A stretch of DNA of 64,000 bases from Owenia fusiformis (GCA_903813345.2 CAIIXF020000005.1:5609375-5673374), one strand, 5' to 3'; positions 61,201 to 62,302 are shown, numbered from the stretch's first letter. Translations and numbers: made by a program. Notes: generated by a model not told the origin, from the sequence alone.

Positions 61201-62244
61201 TACATTTTTTCCAGAATCAAAAATAAAAAGTCAGGTTCTAATCTATAACAAGTAAGTCACAAAGTTATCTCATTAATTGGGTTGAAATTACCCCACACTT
61301 TGATATTACCCCCATTCACTTCAATTCAACTAACTCCCAATGAGAGACTTTGCCTTAATGCCCCCCCCCCCCCCTCAATCTCGGGAAAAAGGCAATGTAA
61401 CCTCAAAGGGCGTGATGCAAGATAATGTGAAGAGTTTACCAAATTTACTCAACGAATGAGAAATTATAACCATTTCATTCACTGTAAGAAACGTACAGTA
61501 AATACTAAGGTAATATCACATCCAGATATTCCAAGATCAAAGGATTAGAATCAACCTATTATAAGCCAAACAGTGTGTAAACACAGCCGCCTAAAATAAA
61601 CTTACCAATCTTCTAGTTTCTAGTTGTGACTCTCGTTGGATTTTCGAAATTTCAGCTGCGTGCTCGTCATGTAGTCGTCTTAGGTCACTGGCTTTAGTTT
61701 TATCTGCACTAGCAATAGTTGCTAGCGTTTCTTCTAGTTGATGTTTCGAGGCACGCAGTTCTTGAAGTTCATTAAATAGTTTTTTCTCATGTTGGTCAAG
61801 GGTGAGATGCCCCTTTTTATCAGCAGCATTCGTCATCATAAGCTGGTCCCGAAGAATCTGAATATCATTAAGTAGTTTGTTGATTCTGAGATCTTTCTGT
61901 TTAACAGCTTTAGTAATATCACCTTCATGTTTTTTACTTAAATAATCCTTTTGCTGTTCCAGTTCTTTATGTTTTTCACTGTTGTGTTTTGACTTTAAAT
62001 CTTTTATGAGAATATTCTGTCGGATGTCTTGTTCTTTAACAAGCGTGGTGATTTGATTTTTCTTTTCTCGCTGGAGTATTTTGTTATTGCGTTTCTCAGT
62101 CTCCAGTTCTTCCTTCAGCTTTGTGATCTGTTGCTGTAGAGATATGTTTGTTGGGGTGGGAGACCCAAGGGAGTTCCTTGCATCCCTGGGGGACCCAGGG
62201 AGTGACCTTGCATCCCTGGGGGAGATTCTTCCTGGTGAAGACAT
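10132..62244 (-). CDS. Giant JAKMIP-head / coiled-coil / SH3-FN3-SH3 protein gene, 46 coding exons, about 3,997 aa
   Basis: Whole-gene entry; exons are listed separately. Seen: 46 minus-strand ORF segments, each bounded by AG acceptor and GT donor, joined with consistent phases from ATG 62244 to a TAA at 10132-10134. Known: JAKMIP1 (Marlin-1) binds JAK kinases, microtubules, kinesin-1 and GABA-B receptor mRNA/protein; RIM-binding proteins use SH3 and FN3 domains to tie RIM and calcium channels together at presynaptic active zones. Inferred: a large cytoplasmic scaffold with a microtubule- or kinase-binding head, a very long coiled-coil rod (about residues 650-3390) and an SH3-FN3-SH3 tail that binds proline-rich partners. 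No signal peptide or membrane segment is visible. The main uncertainties are whether all exons join in one transcript, whether exons were missed in long introns, and the exact C terminus. Confidence 0.8.
10444..10512 (-). CDS. Exon 45: end of second SH3 domain (3936-3958)
   Basis: 23 codons, phase 0 to 0: ANGVRGLVPASFMEEV completes the SH3 fold (RGLVPxxFxEE), then ATSRKHQ; acceptor TTCTCCAG, donor GTAAGTAC. Confidence 0.92.
10513..12087 (-). other. Intron 44 (between exons 44 and 45)
   Basis: 1,575 bp, AT-rich, holding the short pogo-like fragment at 10564-10643; nothing else recognised. Confidence 0.8.
10564..10643. mobile_element. Short degenerate pogo-like MITE
   Basis: CGGTAAAATCTGTGTATGTG followed by GAACACC at the left and GTTCCACTTACAGAT at the right, about 80 bp. 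Clearly related to the 22379 element but truncated. Confidence 0.55.
12088..12222 (-). CDS. Exon 44: first three quarters of second SH3 domain (3891-3935)
   Basis: 45 codons, phase 0 to 0; acceptor ACATTTCAG, donor GTACTGTA. FVAVYDYEPSVHSPNQNPNA is the first strand and RT loop, then ELRISTGDIIRTNGPIRSDG and FYHGE. SPNxNPxAEL followed by GDII..DGFYxGE is the RIM-binding protein SH3 signature. The first 33-36 nt of this exon plus its acceptor form the unit of the 41-bp array at 12223-13615. Choice of acceptor: using an upstream copy would shift frame and meet a TAG after about 15 codons, so the most downstream copy must be the real one. Confidence 0.92.
12223..13615 (-). repeat. 41-bp tandem array derived from the exon 44 boundary
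   Basis: About 14 units, interrupted at 12489-13298. On the minus strand each unit reads acceptor region CTCTGTACATTTCAG, then TTTGTAGCAGTATATGAC and TATGAGCCC, i.e. the exon 44 acceptor plus its first codons (F-V-A-V-Y-D-Y-E-P). Copies nearest the exon are most alike and show a three-unit (123-bp) higher-order pattern; distal copies near 13500-13615 are degenerate. About half of the junctions keep the CAG acceptor; the others read CAA. Confidence 0.93.
12489..13298. mobile_element. 810-bp non-autonomous TIR element inserted in the 41-bp array
   Basis: Ends TAGCCTTGCCTAAGTCGG and its inverse CCGACTTGGGCAAGGCTA; imperfect inverted repeats extend to about 62 bp (both reach CCGCCTTGTAC). It is flanked by AGAGGGCCC at 12480-12488 and 13299-13307. 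Because the array unit has this sequence once, this is a clean 8-9 bp target duplication, which fits hAT (8 bp) or Mutator-like (9 bp) elements. No transposase ORF is present. Confidence 0.88.
13793..13932 (-). CDS. Exon 43: linker before second SH3 (3844-3890)
   Basis: 140 nt, phase 1 to 0; acceptor TTTTTAAG, donor GTAAGATT. AGVSQMVYTLFEDVLPEPSI then RHSDRQDSDISSISSHNETR. Acidic/Ser-rich. Its donor must splice across the 41-bp array to exon 44. Confidence 0.87.
14054..14311 (-). CDS. Exon 42: fibronectin type III domain (3758-3844)
   Basis: 258 nt, phase 1 to 1; acceptor CTTCCAG, donor GTATGCAT. A complete FN3 fold of about 80 residues: RFQIQRILPDRSLLLSWQCP carries the B-strand Trp, VVTGYNIYMDG is the C strand with the Tyr-x-x-Y pattern, and RPHTLAIQTTAEG forms F/G. 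The xGYxxYxDGQL pattern resembles RIM-binding protein FN3 repeats. A single phase-1 symmetric exon is the usual unit for FN3 shuffling. Confidence 0.9.
14689..14904 (-). CDS. Exon 41: Pro/Gln/Asn-rich linker (3686-3758)
   Basis: 216 nt, phase 1 to 1; acceptor TTTCTAG, donor GTAGGTTG. Contains TSAPPAGRSRPATQRPPQSH and a run of six Asn (PENNNNNNRAKYK), the latter from an AAC/AAT repeat. Basic proline motifs could be SH3 ligands. Disordered by appearance. Confidence 0.85.
15029..15286. repeat. 95-bp tandem duplication plus partial third copy
   Basis: Two copies (15098-15190 and 15191-15286) share GACATTGTAAxATGCTCTCAG and TAGGATTTCCTCTGATATT. The leading fragment GGATTTCCTCTGATGATATA at 15029 is a partial copy. 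Intronic. Confidence 0.85.
15493..15625 (+). repeat. Hairpin-ended dispersed repeat, copy A
   Basis: Starts GCATTAACATGCAAAATGTC, then ACCACCTGCCATTTGTTACA; ends with the palindrome TATGTCATCAC-TTCT-GGTAGTGACATA. Found in the intron between exons 41 and 40. Confidence 0.8.
16590..17098. repeat. 20-bp minisatellite, about 25 copies
   Basis: The unit is CCCATAATATTTCATCACAA with variants (CAAAA, TTACAA, ATAAC). Only one small length change is seen (an extra TTAACC step near 17027). Inside the intron between exons 41 and 40. No coding sense. Confidence 0.95.
17382..17528 (-). CDS. Exon 40: Pro/Gly-rich linker (3637-3686)
   Basis: 147 nt, phase 1 to 1; acceptor GTTTTAG, donor GTATGCCA. VGYLSPTSPHLADGPPGRTS then AFSHRLTRGPSNHPLNVSLQ. 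No known domain; likely disordered. Confidence 0.85.
18048..18786 (-). CDS. Exon 39: Ser-rich region and first SH3 domain (3391-3637)
   Basis: 739 nt, phase 0 to 1; acceptor TTGTTTAG, donor GTTAGTGG. Residues 1-100 of the exon are Ser/Arg/His-rich with a SKPSARHSRPSARHNAR repeat. An SH3 domain follows at about protein residues 3495-3560: the ALYDY-type strand is AFIAIADYKPD, then a long RT loop (LYAHSHHPRLELPLKEGQKV), the GFYEAEVEG segment and the closing GLVPANYI. The insert before ELPL and the G-V-D-S-Q-GFY turn are typical of RIM-binding protein SH3 domains. The usual n-Src Trp is replaced by Phe (GFY), as in that family. The remainder is a Pro/Thr-rich linker. Confidence 0.93.
19114..19206 (-). 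CDS. Exon 38: end of rod (3360-3390)
   Basis: 31 codons, phase 0 to 0; acceptor CTTTTTAG, donor GTATATCA. QTELDKMKAAERERQMKPAS then QPLDILTHQQQ. A hairpin-ended repeat copy begins only about 16 nt upstream of the acceptor. Confidence 0.8.
19222..19370 (+). repeat. Hairpin-ended dispersed repeat, copy B
   Basis: Starts GCATTAACATAACAAAACAT; the middle CACCATCCACAAAAAAGTTG is shared with copy A; ends ATGTCACTAC-TTCT-GGTGGTGACAC. Begins about 16 nt upstream of the exon 38 acceptor. Confidence 0.8.
19609..19650 (-). CDS. Exon 37: 42-nt micro-exon (3346-3359)
   Basis: 14 codons, phase 0 to 0: SEPAVNGLDRINQM; acceptor GTTGTAG, donor GTAAATGA. Same length and symmetry as exon 27, so a candidate cassette exon. 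The lack of heptads makes it less certain. Confidence 0.65.
20530..20706 (-). CDS. Exon 36: coiled coil (3287-3345)
   Basis: 59 codons, phase 0 to 0; acceptor ATTTCCAG, donor GTACATTG. YNDLEREHAKCSAWRDEKEK, then KDMDNLESERKDIEERLTRA. The repeated YNDL(Q/E) start shared with exon 35 hints at an internal duplication. Confidence 0.88.
20870..21013 (-). CDS. Exon 35: coiled coil (3239-3286)
   Basis: 48 codons, phase 0 to 0; acceptor TTGTAG, donor GTAAGTAA. GNECKNLNTELRESLEKSRQ, then LKQYNDLQTKYQALQDSHNA. Confidence 0.87.
21142..21543 (-). CDS. Exon 34: second coiled-coil rod (3105-3238)
   Basis: 134 codons, phase 0 to 0; acceptor TTTCTAG, donor GTGAGACC. VKDKEVEQLRTTQMVLERKL, a central LENDLIEKQEELSKMRLE helix, then a Ser/Thr break (DIGSYSSMRTTNDKPYGND) and FYKNLLEKKERELIAK. 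Confidence 0.92.
22164..22327 (-). CDS. Exon 33: basic linker returning to coiled coil (3050-3104)
   Basis: 164 nt, phase 1 to 0; acceptor ATTTCAG, donor GTAATTGC. ESVKQHIVTGTSKDRSPVRR, PWSRRHTPDGDSVHDE, then NLSVKEKLTQVERQLK. The RSPVRRPWSRRHTP stretch is basic and Ser-Pro-rich, so likely phosphorylated (inference). Confidence 0.85.
22379..22555. mobile_element. Second pogo/Tigger-like MITE, about 177 bp
   Basis: TA-flanked, begins CAGTGAAACCTGCAAAGTGG and ends as the inverse of a CATTAAATCTGTTTAAGTGG end. The interior repeats GTGGAACACC. It is the same family type as 42434-42616 but belongs to a different subfamily (GTGGAACAC rather than CCGAACAC). Confidence 0.7.
22787..23020 (-). CDS. 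Exon 32: acidic/proline-rich segment with PPPPLP (2972-3050)
   Basis: 234 nt, phase 1 to 1; acceptor TTTATAG, donor GTGAGCAT. An acidic start (DLVKDDDLPERVDDDASS), then SSVPPPPLPMSMPPPSGGMG, then a Ser/Asp-rich end (DEASDLEMDSPPRDYRG). The poly-Pro stretch is a likely ligand for SH3, WW or EVH1 domains and could bind the protein's own SH3 domains (inference). Confidence 0.87.
23460..23628 (-). CDS. Exon 31: Lys/Leu/Pro-rich segment (2916-2972)
   Basis: 169 nt, phase 0 to 1; acceptor TTCACAG, donor GTAGGGTG. HHPTPENLSKLPKKLYKPH, then KFWKSIESKLPNKLSNLLSH and SMWEKVEKLHSRP. Not coiled coil; two Trp-containing amphipathic stretches suggest a small folded or binding segment. I do not recognise the family. 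Confidence 0.83.
23629..25041 (-). other. Intron 30
   Basis: 1.4 kb with no recognised element. Short repeated phrases such as CAGTGAAATAAC near 23960-24010 and AAAGTTAATAT near 24130-24180 are too small to class. Confidence 0.75.
25042..25132 (-). CDS. Exon 30: non-coiled linker with FVWEKV motif (2885-2915)
   Basis: 91 nt, phase 2 to 0; acceptor TTGCAG, donor GTAAGAGC. SVPSSGVTTNPPQTAEFVWE then KVHGSTNGTEQ. The WEKV tetrapeptide recurs in exon 31 (SMWEKVEKLH). Confidence 0.8.
25475..25638 (-). CDS. Exon 29: non-coiled linker (2831-2885)
   Basis: 164 nt, phase 0 to 2; acceptor TGATAAG, donor GTATGAAT. GGDIAVKSCRAKSTQTEATN then RQKSLKAQLMKDLVK. Thr/Lys-rich and polar; this starts a less helical section (exons 29-33). 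Confidence 0.82.
25639..26872 (-). other. Intron 28
   Basis: 1.2 kb, AT-rich, holding the 33-bp repeat; nothing else recognised. Confidence 0.75.
26091..26229. repeat. 33-bp tandem repeat, about 4 copies
   Basis: The unit is approximately TTTTTAATCCAATTAAATTT then TTGAAATCTTGTA. 33 bp is a multiple of three, so a plus-strand ORF reads NPIKFLKSCIF repeatedly. It has no other coding support and lies in intron 28. Confidence 0.9.
26873..26944 (-). CDS. Exon 28: coiled coil (2807-2830)
   Basis: 24 codons, phase 0 to 0: EYQQLEASHQQLREQTHQFK then QNLQ; acceptor TTTTTAG, donor GTAAGTTC. Gln-rich heptads that end the first long rod. Confidence 0.8.
26945..29125 (-). other. Introns 27 and 26, around micro-exon 27
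   Basis: Two AT-rich introns (26945-28503 and 28546-29125) with no recognised repeat or further exon. Confidence 0.7.
28504..28545 (-). CDS. Exon 27: 42-nt micro-exon (2793-2806)
   Basis: 14 codons, phase 0 to 0: ENDDLHRALEGVEK; acceptor ATATAG, donor GTACATTA. The heptad pattern and symmetric phase support it. It could be a skipped cassette exon, since leaving it out keeps the frame (inference). Confidence 0.7.
29126..29197 (-). CDS. Exon 26: coiled coil (2769-2792)
   Basis: 24 codons, phase 0 to 0: DVCGHESQLRELKQMDSKYR then DMVQ; acceptor CTTATAG, donor GTCAGTAT. Too short for simple ORF detection but flanked by good splice sites and in phase. Confidence 0.8.
29718..30005 (-). CDS. Exon 25: coiled coil (2673-2768)
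   Basis: 96 codons, phase 0 to 0; acceptor CACTAG, donor GTATGTAT. A Ser/Asp-rich start (ASGSRANADDDALHKQVDE) is followed by VITLEKQLETVKESLWQYE, a break at TGHKDQSLAVIPRKQLS, and VCHLEKTEAELRDTVRQLRQ. Confidence 0.9.
30088..30229. repeat. 71-bp tandem duplication
   Basis: Two copies of CTTATCATTTACTTTTTxTA then TGATATAATCTTTCAAA and ATCAAATAGTCATA, starting at 30088 and 30159. Intronic, about 50 bp from exon 24. Confidence 0.88.
30280..30447 (-). CDS. Exon 24: coiled coil (2617-2672)
   Basis: 56 codons, phase 0 to 0; acceptor TTTCCAG, donor GTAAGTAG. GKELHLKDVTREQRATELEI, then KIKLLENNEVKLKTRIQELE. Confidence 0.88.
30505..30670 (+). repeat. Hairpin-ended dispersed repeat, copy C
   Basis: Starts GGCATTAACATGCTTAATGT, then CACCACCTGCCATTTTTTTA; ends TATGTCACCAC-ATCT-GATGGTGACATA. 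In the same intron as copy D, 325 bp away. Confidence 0.8.
30995..31130 (+). repeat. Hairpin-ended dispersed repeat, copy D
   Basis: Starts GCATTAACATGCAAAATGTC; ends TTTGTCACCAC-TTGC-GGCAGTGACATA. Stops about 25 nt from the exon 23 donor. Confidence 0.8.
31157..31282 (-). CDS. Exon 23: coiled coil (2575-2616)
   Basis: 42 codons, phase 0 to 0; acceptor TACTAAAG, donor GTAAACTC. VSDLSMRNQELSDKVKNLED, then LLQTQIDDMKRNEDTLRQK. A copy of the hairpin-ended repeat sits about 25 nt beyond the donor. Confidence 0.88.
31856..32092 (-). CDS. Exon 22: coiled coil (2496-2574)
   Basis: 79 codons, phase 0 to 0; acceptor AATTTAG, donor GTAAGTGA. IKIDNLERSSDDLASNESSL, then QYKQQITELENTSDHSTRRA and KLEEEKASYKFE. 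Confidence 0.88.
32236..32487 (-). CDS. Exon 21: coiled coil (2412-2495)
   Basis: 84 codons, phase 0 to 0; acceptor TTATTCAG, donor GTAGGTTG. REDSMLRQIDSLEDKVRDLE followed by QQVQQGKVQEESLARQVASL. Locally GC-richer than the flanking introns. Confidence 0.9.
32750..32812. repeat. 20-bp repeat spanning the exon 20 donor
   Basis: Three copies of (G/T)GTGTTTATTTTTACCC-type sequence followed by TCAAAG(T)GTGTTTAA in the exon. The exon-proximal copy contains the real donor; the others contain donor-like GGGTAAAAA on the minus strand. Confidence 0.8.
32804..32944 (-). CDS. Exon 20: coiled coil (2365-2411), donor within a small tandem repeat
   Basis: 47 codons, phase 0 to 0; acceptor GTTTCAG, donor GTAAGAAT. 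VSDLEHDREELHEIARKDK leads to SERNLQEQIKHFE. The exon end and donor have been copied twice more into the intron as a 20-bp repeat (see finding), leaving two further donor-like GTAAAA sites 20 and 40 nt downstream. Only the first keeps frame with exon 21. Confidence 0.87.
33126..33261 (-). CDS. Exon 19: coiled coil (2319-2364)
   Basis: 136 nt, phase 2 to 0; acceptor TTTTCAG, donor GTATAGAG. RALERKLELLESYDDDTSVD, then ILRQRIRDLESMEKHLKTQ, with an acidic break in the middle. Confidence 0.85.
33606..33983 (-). CDS. Exon 18: coiled coil (2193-2319)
   Basis: 378 nt, phase 2 to 2; acceptor TTTTAAG, donor GTAAGCTA. Contains LELSEKQLKRQLSVANQHES, another copy of the rod motif, then a charged break (RRPVRSYLDSSLMYDDRDG) and a final helix, EATIVELSTELEKLRKL. 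Confidence 0.88.
34321..34514 (-). CDS. Exon 17: coiled coil (2129-2193)
   Basis: 194 nt, phase 0 to 2; acceptor CTACAG, donor GTAGAGTG. DRAYADKLQELIQSEASLRQ leads into VLVLETKLARI and IQDLEHQIESLQQNES. The phase-2 end matches the start of exon 18. Confidence 0.87.
34772..38445 (-). CDS. Exon 16: giant intronless coiled-coil exon (904-2128)
   Basis: 3,674 nt, phase 1 to 0; acceptor ATTCCAG, donor GTATTGTG. It encodes about 1,225 residues of Leu/Glu/Lys heptads with no stop, while other exons in the gene are 42-739 nt. A degenerate unit of about 35-45 residues recurs: AESILKQSL, LELSEKYANEKL, ASEQSLKTKVDDL, ANEQTLLNRLKVYE, TEQSLVQELDMLEE, SEEKLLERLGQYE, NEKQLNDKITELE. A hydrophilic break (about 37030-37180, Thr/Asn/Asp-rich) splits the rod. 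Near its C terminus are two copies of a KS(S/K)DELID(T/D)I module. Long intronless repeat exons are typical of rod-forming scaffolds. Plus-strand ORFs here are antisense shadows of the Glu/Lys coding bias. Confidence 0.96.
38725..38989 (-). CDS. Exon 15: coiled coil (816-904)
   Basis: 265 nt, phase 0 to 1; acceptor CATACAG, donor GTATGGTT. Starts AAVEEHEKAQSDLVAQKF; heptads run through RDQVKELEESNKAIWKQQ and end in a charged, less regular segment, THSKPTKEEKSMLEDSNQE. The split Gly codon joins to exon 16 as G-LDGNIWRTKFEEQ. Confidence 0.88.
39329..39463 (-). CDS. Exon 14: coiled coil (771-815)
   Basis: 45 codons, phase 0 to 0; acceptor ATTACAG, donor GTCAGTAC. Starts RIQQLEQLAGELQDKVLSLQ and ends AETRLVRLT. 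Regular heptads with Gln/Asp-rich faces. Confidence 0.88.
39758..39967 (-). CDS. Exon 13: coiled coil (701-770)
   Basis: 70 codons, phase 0 to 0; acceptor TTTCACAG, donor GTAAGTAT. Uninterrupted heptads, starting KVEQLEKDVSDSKQREAVL and ending SKIKSSEN. No helix breakers except at the LEGRDTE step. Confidence 0.88.
39968..41272 (-). other. Intron 12
   Basis: 1.3 kb of AT-rich sequence with no recognised element or missed exon. Confidence 0.7.
41273..41431 (-). CDS. Exon 12: coiled coil, first EQSL-type repeat (648-700)
   Basis: 53 codons, phase 0 to 0; acceptor TTCTCCAG, donor GTGAGTCA. FHLSEQSLKTRVADLEREKA introduces the degenerate motif xExxLxxxVxxLE that recurs throughout the rod, for example as LEASEQSLKTKVDDL in exon 16. 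The similarity of exon 12 to internal exon-16 repeats supports one continuous protein. Confidence 0.85.
41432..44925 (-). other. Intron 11, at the junction between JAKMIP head and rod
   Basis: 3.5 kb, containing the pogo-like MITE at 42434-42616 and a C run near 43917. This intron separates the last recognisable JAKMIP exon from the first rod-type exon, so it marks the fusion or expansion boundary. No other exon was seen. Confidence 0.7.
42434..42616. mobile_element. 183-bp pogo/Tigger-like MITE
   Basis: Between TA dinucleotides; ends CAGTAAAACATGTATATCCG and the inverted CAGTAAAACCTGTTTAAGCC, followed on both sides by GAACACC. The interior is made of AATCxGAACAC-type repeats. TA target sites and CAG-starting TIRs fit non-autonomous pogo/Tigger elements. 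Confidence 0.75.
44926..44997 (-). CDS. Exon 11: last clearly JAKMIP-like exon (624-647)
   Basis: 24 codons, phase 0 to 0; acceptor ATTTTCAG, donor GTAATATA. TSEERSVLMQAQLMLDSAAQ matches JAKMIP [20 protein letters not shown]. This is the last point where I can follow JAKMIP homology; vertebrate JAKMIPs go on to a C-terminal coiled coil that is not recognisable downstream here. Confidence 0.85.
45634..47595 (+). mobile_element. Complete mariner-family transposon with about 190-bp terminal inverted repeats
   Basis: 1,962 bp, flanked by TA on both sides (45632-33 and 47596-97). The ends begin CAGGGTGATCCAGAAGTAAC, and the inverted repeats stay nearly identical for about 189 bp each (45634-45822 and 47407-47595) with only a few mismatches, so insertion is recent. 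Mariner TIRs are usually about 30 bp, so these are unusually long. The element lies in intron 10 of the big gene, in the opposite orientation to it. Confidence 0.93.
46056..47291 (+). CDS. Mariner transposase, two exons, 354 aa, D,D34D
   Basis: Exon 1 is 46056-46751, exon 2 is 46923-47291; the 171-nt intron starts GTAAGATAT and ends TTTTTCAG, phase 0. Spliced, the protein is 354 residues, the normal length for the family. Residues about 10-115 hold two helix-turn-helix DNA-binding units (AERNIYRWFNKY; LAEKHDLSYGTVQRILTKN). The WVPHDL linker motif follows at 123-128. Catalytic residues are Asp162 (TSDES), Asp258 (HWDNAPTH) and Asp293 (YSPDLAPSDFYLY), with 34 residues between the last two, the mariner D,D34D signature. 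Without splicing, exon 1 would stop 7 codons into the intron before Asp258, so activity depends on splicing. The frame is intact, so the element may still be active. Confidence 0.92.
47596..49571 (-). other. Rest of intron 10 after the mariner
   Basis: AT-rich; a run of G at about 49320-49330; no exon or complete repeat recognised. A fragment near 48309-48330 (TTCACCATCTGACATTTGTT) slightly resembles the hairpin-ended repeat. Confidence 0.65.
49572..49625 (-). CDS. Exon 10: 54-nt exon (606-623)
   Basis: 18 codons, phase 0 to 0: SLKILNVKDKLQKLYSKQ; acceptor TTTTAG, donor GTAAGCGA. It is isolated between introns of about 1.6 and 4.6 kb but has good splice sites and keeps the frame. It aligns in order with the JAKMIP VAELMKKLDIL region. 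The exon is in phase, so it could be a cassette exon (inference). Confidence 0.8.
49626..51188 (-). other. Intron 9
   Basis: 1.6 kb. A GC-richer block at about 49800-50060 (CAAGGGGAGGGAAAGCCCCA and AACCAATCAG) may be an old repeat, unassigned. No exon candidate. Confidence 0.65.
51189..51302 (-). CDS. Exon 9: short linker (568-605)
   Basis: 38 codons, phase 0 to 0; acceptor GTTTCAG, donor GTAAAGTT. Begins LLEEITSCQVYSHPTSLSAD and continues as a Ser/Gly/Gln-rich non-helical linker. In JAKMIP the corresponding place is also a less regular segment (HHTPFVDGKSPLQVY) between coiled coils. Confidence 0.85.
51460..51636 (-). CDS. Exon 8: JAKMIP-like coiled coil with NE(V/L)LEFR motif (509-567)
   Basis: 59 codons, phase 0 to 0; acceptor TCCACAG, donor GTAGGCAA. 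The exon ends QNEVLEFRCLELEEHNSK, a near match to JAKMIP QNELLEFRILELEERERK, preceded by the RAKLRGYVRQVEQLE coiled coil. Plus-strand ORFs overlapping here are antisense shadows. Confidence 0.93.
51637..53066 (-). other. Introns 7 and 6
   Basis: Two introns flanking exon 7. A block at about 52325-52420 with repeated TTTCGGTG and GATGCC phrases is probably a repeat relic. Nothing else recognised. Confidence 0.65.
52535..52618 (-). CDS. Exon 7: JAKMIP-like coiled coil (481-508)
   Basis: 28 codons, phase 0 to 0; acceptor CATTACAG, donor GTAATACA. VKLEAELHDYQQKVSDLELL corresponds to JAKMIP [22 protein letters not shown], so register with the family is kept. Confidence 0.9.
53067..53192 (-). CDS. 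Exon 6: JAKMIP-like coiled coil (439-480)
   Basis: 42 codons, phase 0 to 0; acceptor CTTTCAG, donor GTGACT, a weaker donor than its neighbours. The FSREQFQTNYQRLVKEHLEL segment and the NYSLLMAQQPCSMDPERQQK end match JAKMIP [23 protein letters not shown]...DAEREVK. Confidence 0.9.
53550..53664 (-). CDS. Exon 5: JAKMIP FGY(D/E)E acidic/Ser-rich motif (400-438)
   Basis: 115 nt, phase 2 to 0; acceptor ATTGTAG, donor GTAAGTGA. With exon 4 it reads KETYFGYEEDTGRSDSE, then SVTDQSYDTPATDEDVF. This is the most diagnostic JAKMIP match in the window (JAKMIP: VETFFGYDEEASLESDG...TDRTDQTPCTPDDD). The many Ser/Thr residues in an acidic context look like kinase sites (inference). Confidence 0.93.
54012..54259 (-). 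CDS. Exon 4: JAKMIP-like coiled coil and basic segment (318-400)
   Basis: 248 nt, phase 0 to 2; acceptor CTTCAG, donor GTAAGTGC. A Glu/Lys coiled coil (RVQYEQTVKKLDQTQDEK) is followed by a strongly basic stretch, LLKHRRQRSKKSMAQKR, and then VKETYFG, which continues into exon 5. JAKMIPs have the same order: a basic RFRKQRKKMAKLPK stretch directly before VVETFFGYDEE. The basic patch is a plausible microtubule or RNA contact (inference). Confidence 0.92.
55055..55201 (-). CDS. Exon 3: JAKMIP-like coiled coil (269-317)
   Basis: 49 codons, phase 0 to 0; acceptor TTTCTAG, donor GTAAATAA. The peptide EKNKRFLEKNIDLTSKNRTL followed by KNLSQENTQM matches JAKMIP [20 protein letters not shown]...KFVTQENIEM. 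Between exons 2 and 3 the family normally has about 60 more residues (the AELSAIIRKLEDRNALL region), for which I found no exon in the intron. Confidence 0.9.
55324..56355 (+). mobile_element. Internally deleted mariner relative
   Basis: 1,032 bp between TA dinucleotides (55322-23, 56356-57). Ends are CAGGGTGTTCCAAAAG(A/T)AAC, with imperfect inverted repeats of about 200 bp. Both arms contain a subterminal block ending CCCGGGGCAA preceded by GGTTACTATAGTAAC, nearly the same block as in the 45634 element. Inside, 55840-56090 reads as the C-terminal part of a mariner transposase (YSSDHAISNFYLYGEW, then LSSNGFIHVFESW). The third catalytic Asp is Asn (SN instead of SD), and the rest of the gene is missing. 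Older than the intact copy. A short TAA/ATA repeat sits at 55646-55665. Confidence 0.85.
56467..56633. repeat. Fold-back element 3, about 80-bp arms
   Basis: Left arm AGTGACTGCCATTGAGGGAA, then AATATCCTGTCCACTGACAT; right arm its inverse. The centre is CCCGAGGCTGCAGGCCGAGG. It lies in intron 2, about 110 bp from the deleted mariner. Confidence 0.85.
56634..57994 (-). other. Rest of intron 2
   Basis: AT-rich. No exon was found for the roughly 60 residues that JAKMIPs have between the segments encoded by exons 2 and 3. Confidence 0.6.
57995..58159 (-). CDS. Exon 2: JAKMIP-like coiled coil (214-268)
   Basis: 55 codons, phase 0 to 0; acceptor AG before ATGGAGGAA, donor GTATGTG. It begins MEEMKSKDRVLGQLEKEMG and continues GHFSRLQLELEEQ. 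This is a close match to the JAKMIP segment MDEIKFKDRAVFVLERELG...GHAQRLQLQ, directly continuing the RRL end of exon 1 exactly as in JAKMIP. The last 15 residues (TTMLSPPKEASQTQ) are a non-coiled linker. Confidence 0.92.
58160..59989 (-). other. Intron 1, exon-2 side
   Basis: AT-rich, no recognised element. The remainder of intron 1 (to 61605) holds the TIR element at 59990-61156 and C/G runs near 60830-60876 and 61363. Confidence 0.65.
59990..61156. mobile_element. Probable 1.17-kb TIR element with GTAGCAAGGAGCAAATTTGC ends
   Basis: Left end CAGGGTTCGATCTTA matches the inverted right end CAGGGTCTGACCTTAA imperfectly (12 of 16). Both ends continue into blocks with TAGCAAGGA and TTTGCTACCTG. 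The interior is very AT-rich with a T-rich ORF that looks non-coding. A 35-bp unit is duplicated at 60313-60380. No convincing target duplication. The CAGGG start is hAT-like, but assignment is uncertain. Confidence 0.5.
61606..62244 (-). CDS. Exon 1: start codon and JAKMIP-like N-terminal coiled coil (residues 1-213)
   Basis: The ATG has A at -3, and an in-frame TAG lies 54 nt upstream (62299-62301), so this is the first possible Met. A TTTTTCAG acceptor just above 62302 suggests a 5' UTR intron. Residues 1-30 are a Ser/Pro/Arg stretch with the repeat SPRDAR(S/N)SLGSP. From about residue 34 the exon is charged coiled coil that matches JAKMIP N termini in order: an LKEELETEKRNNKILQREK heptad block, then KHKELEQQKDYLSKKHEGDI, then the QLEETLATIASADKTKASDL block (JAKMIP: ALTTAVQADKAKAAEI), ending QLETRRL. 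Donor GTAAGTTT, phase 0. Confidence 0.9.
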
Positions 62245-62302
62245 GTTAATCTTGGACGGATATTGGAGTATTATGTCAGCCTCCTCCCTACATACGCTCT
62301 AC

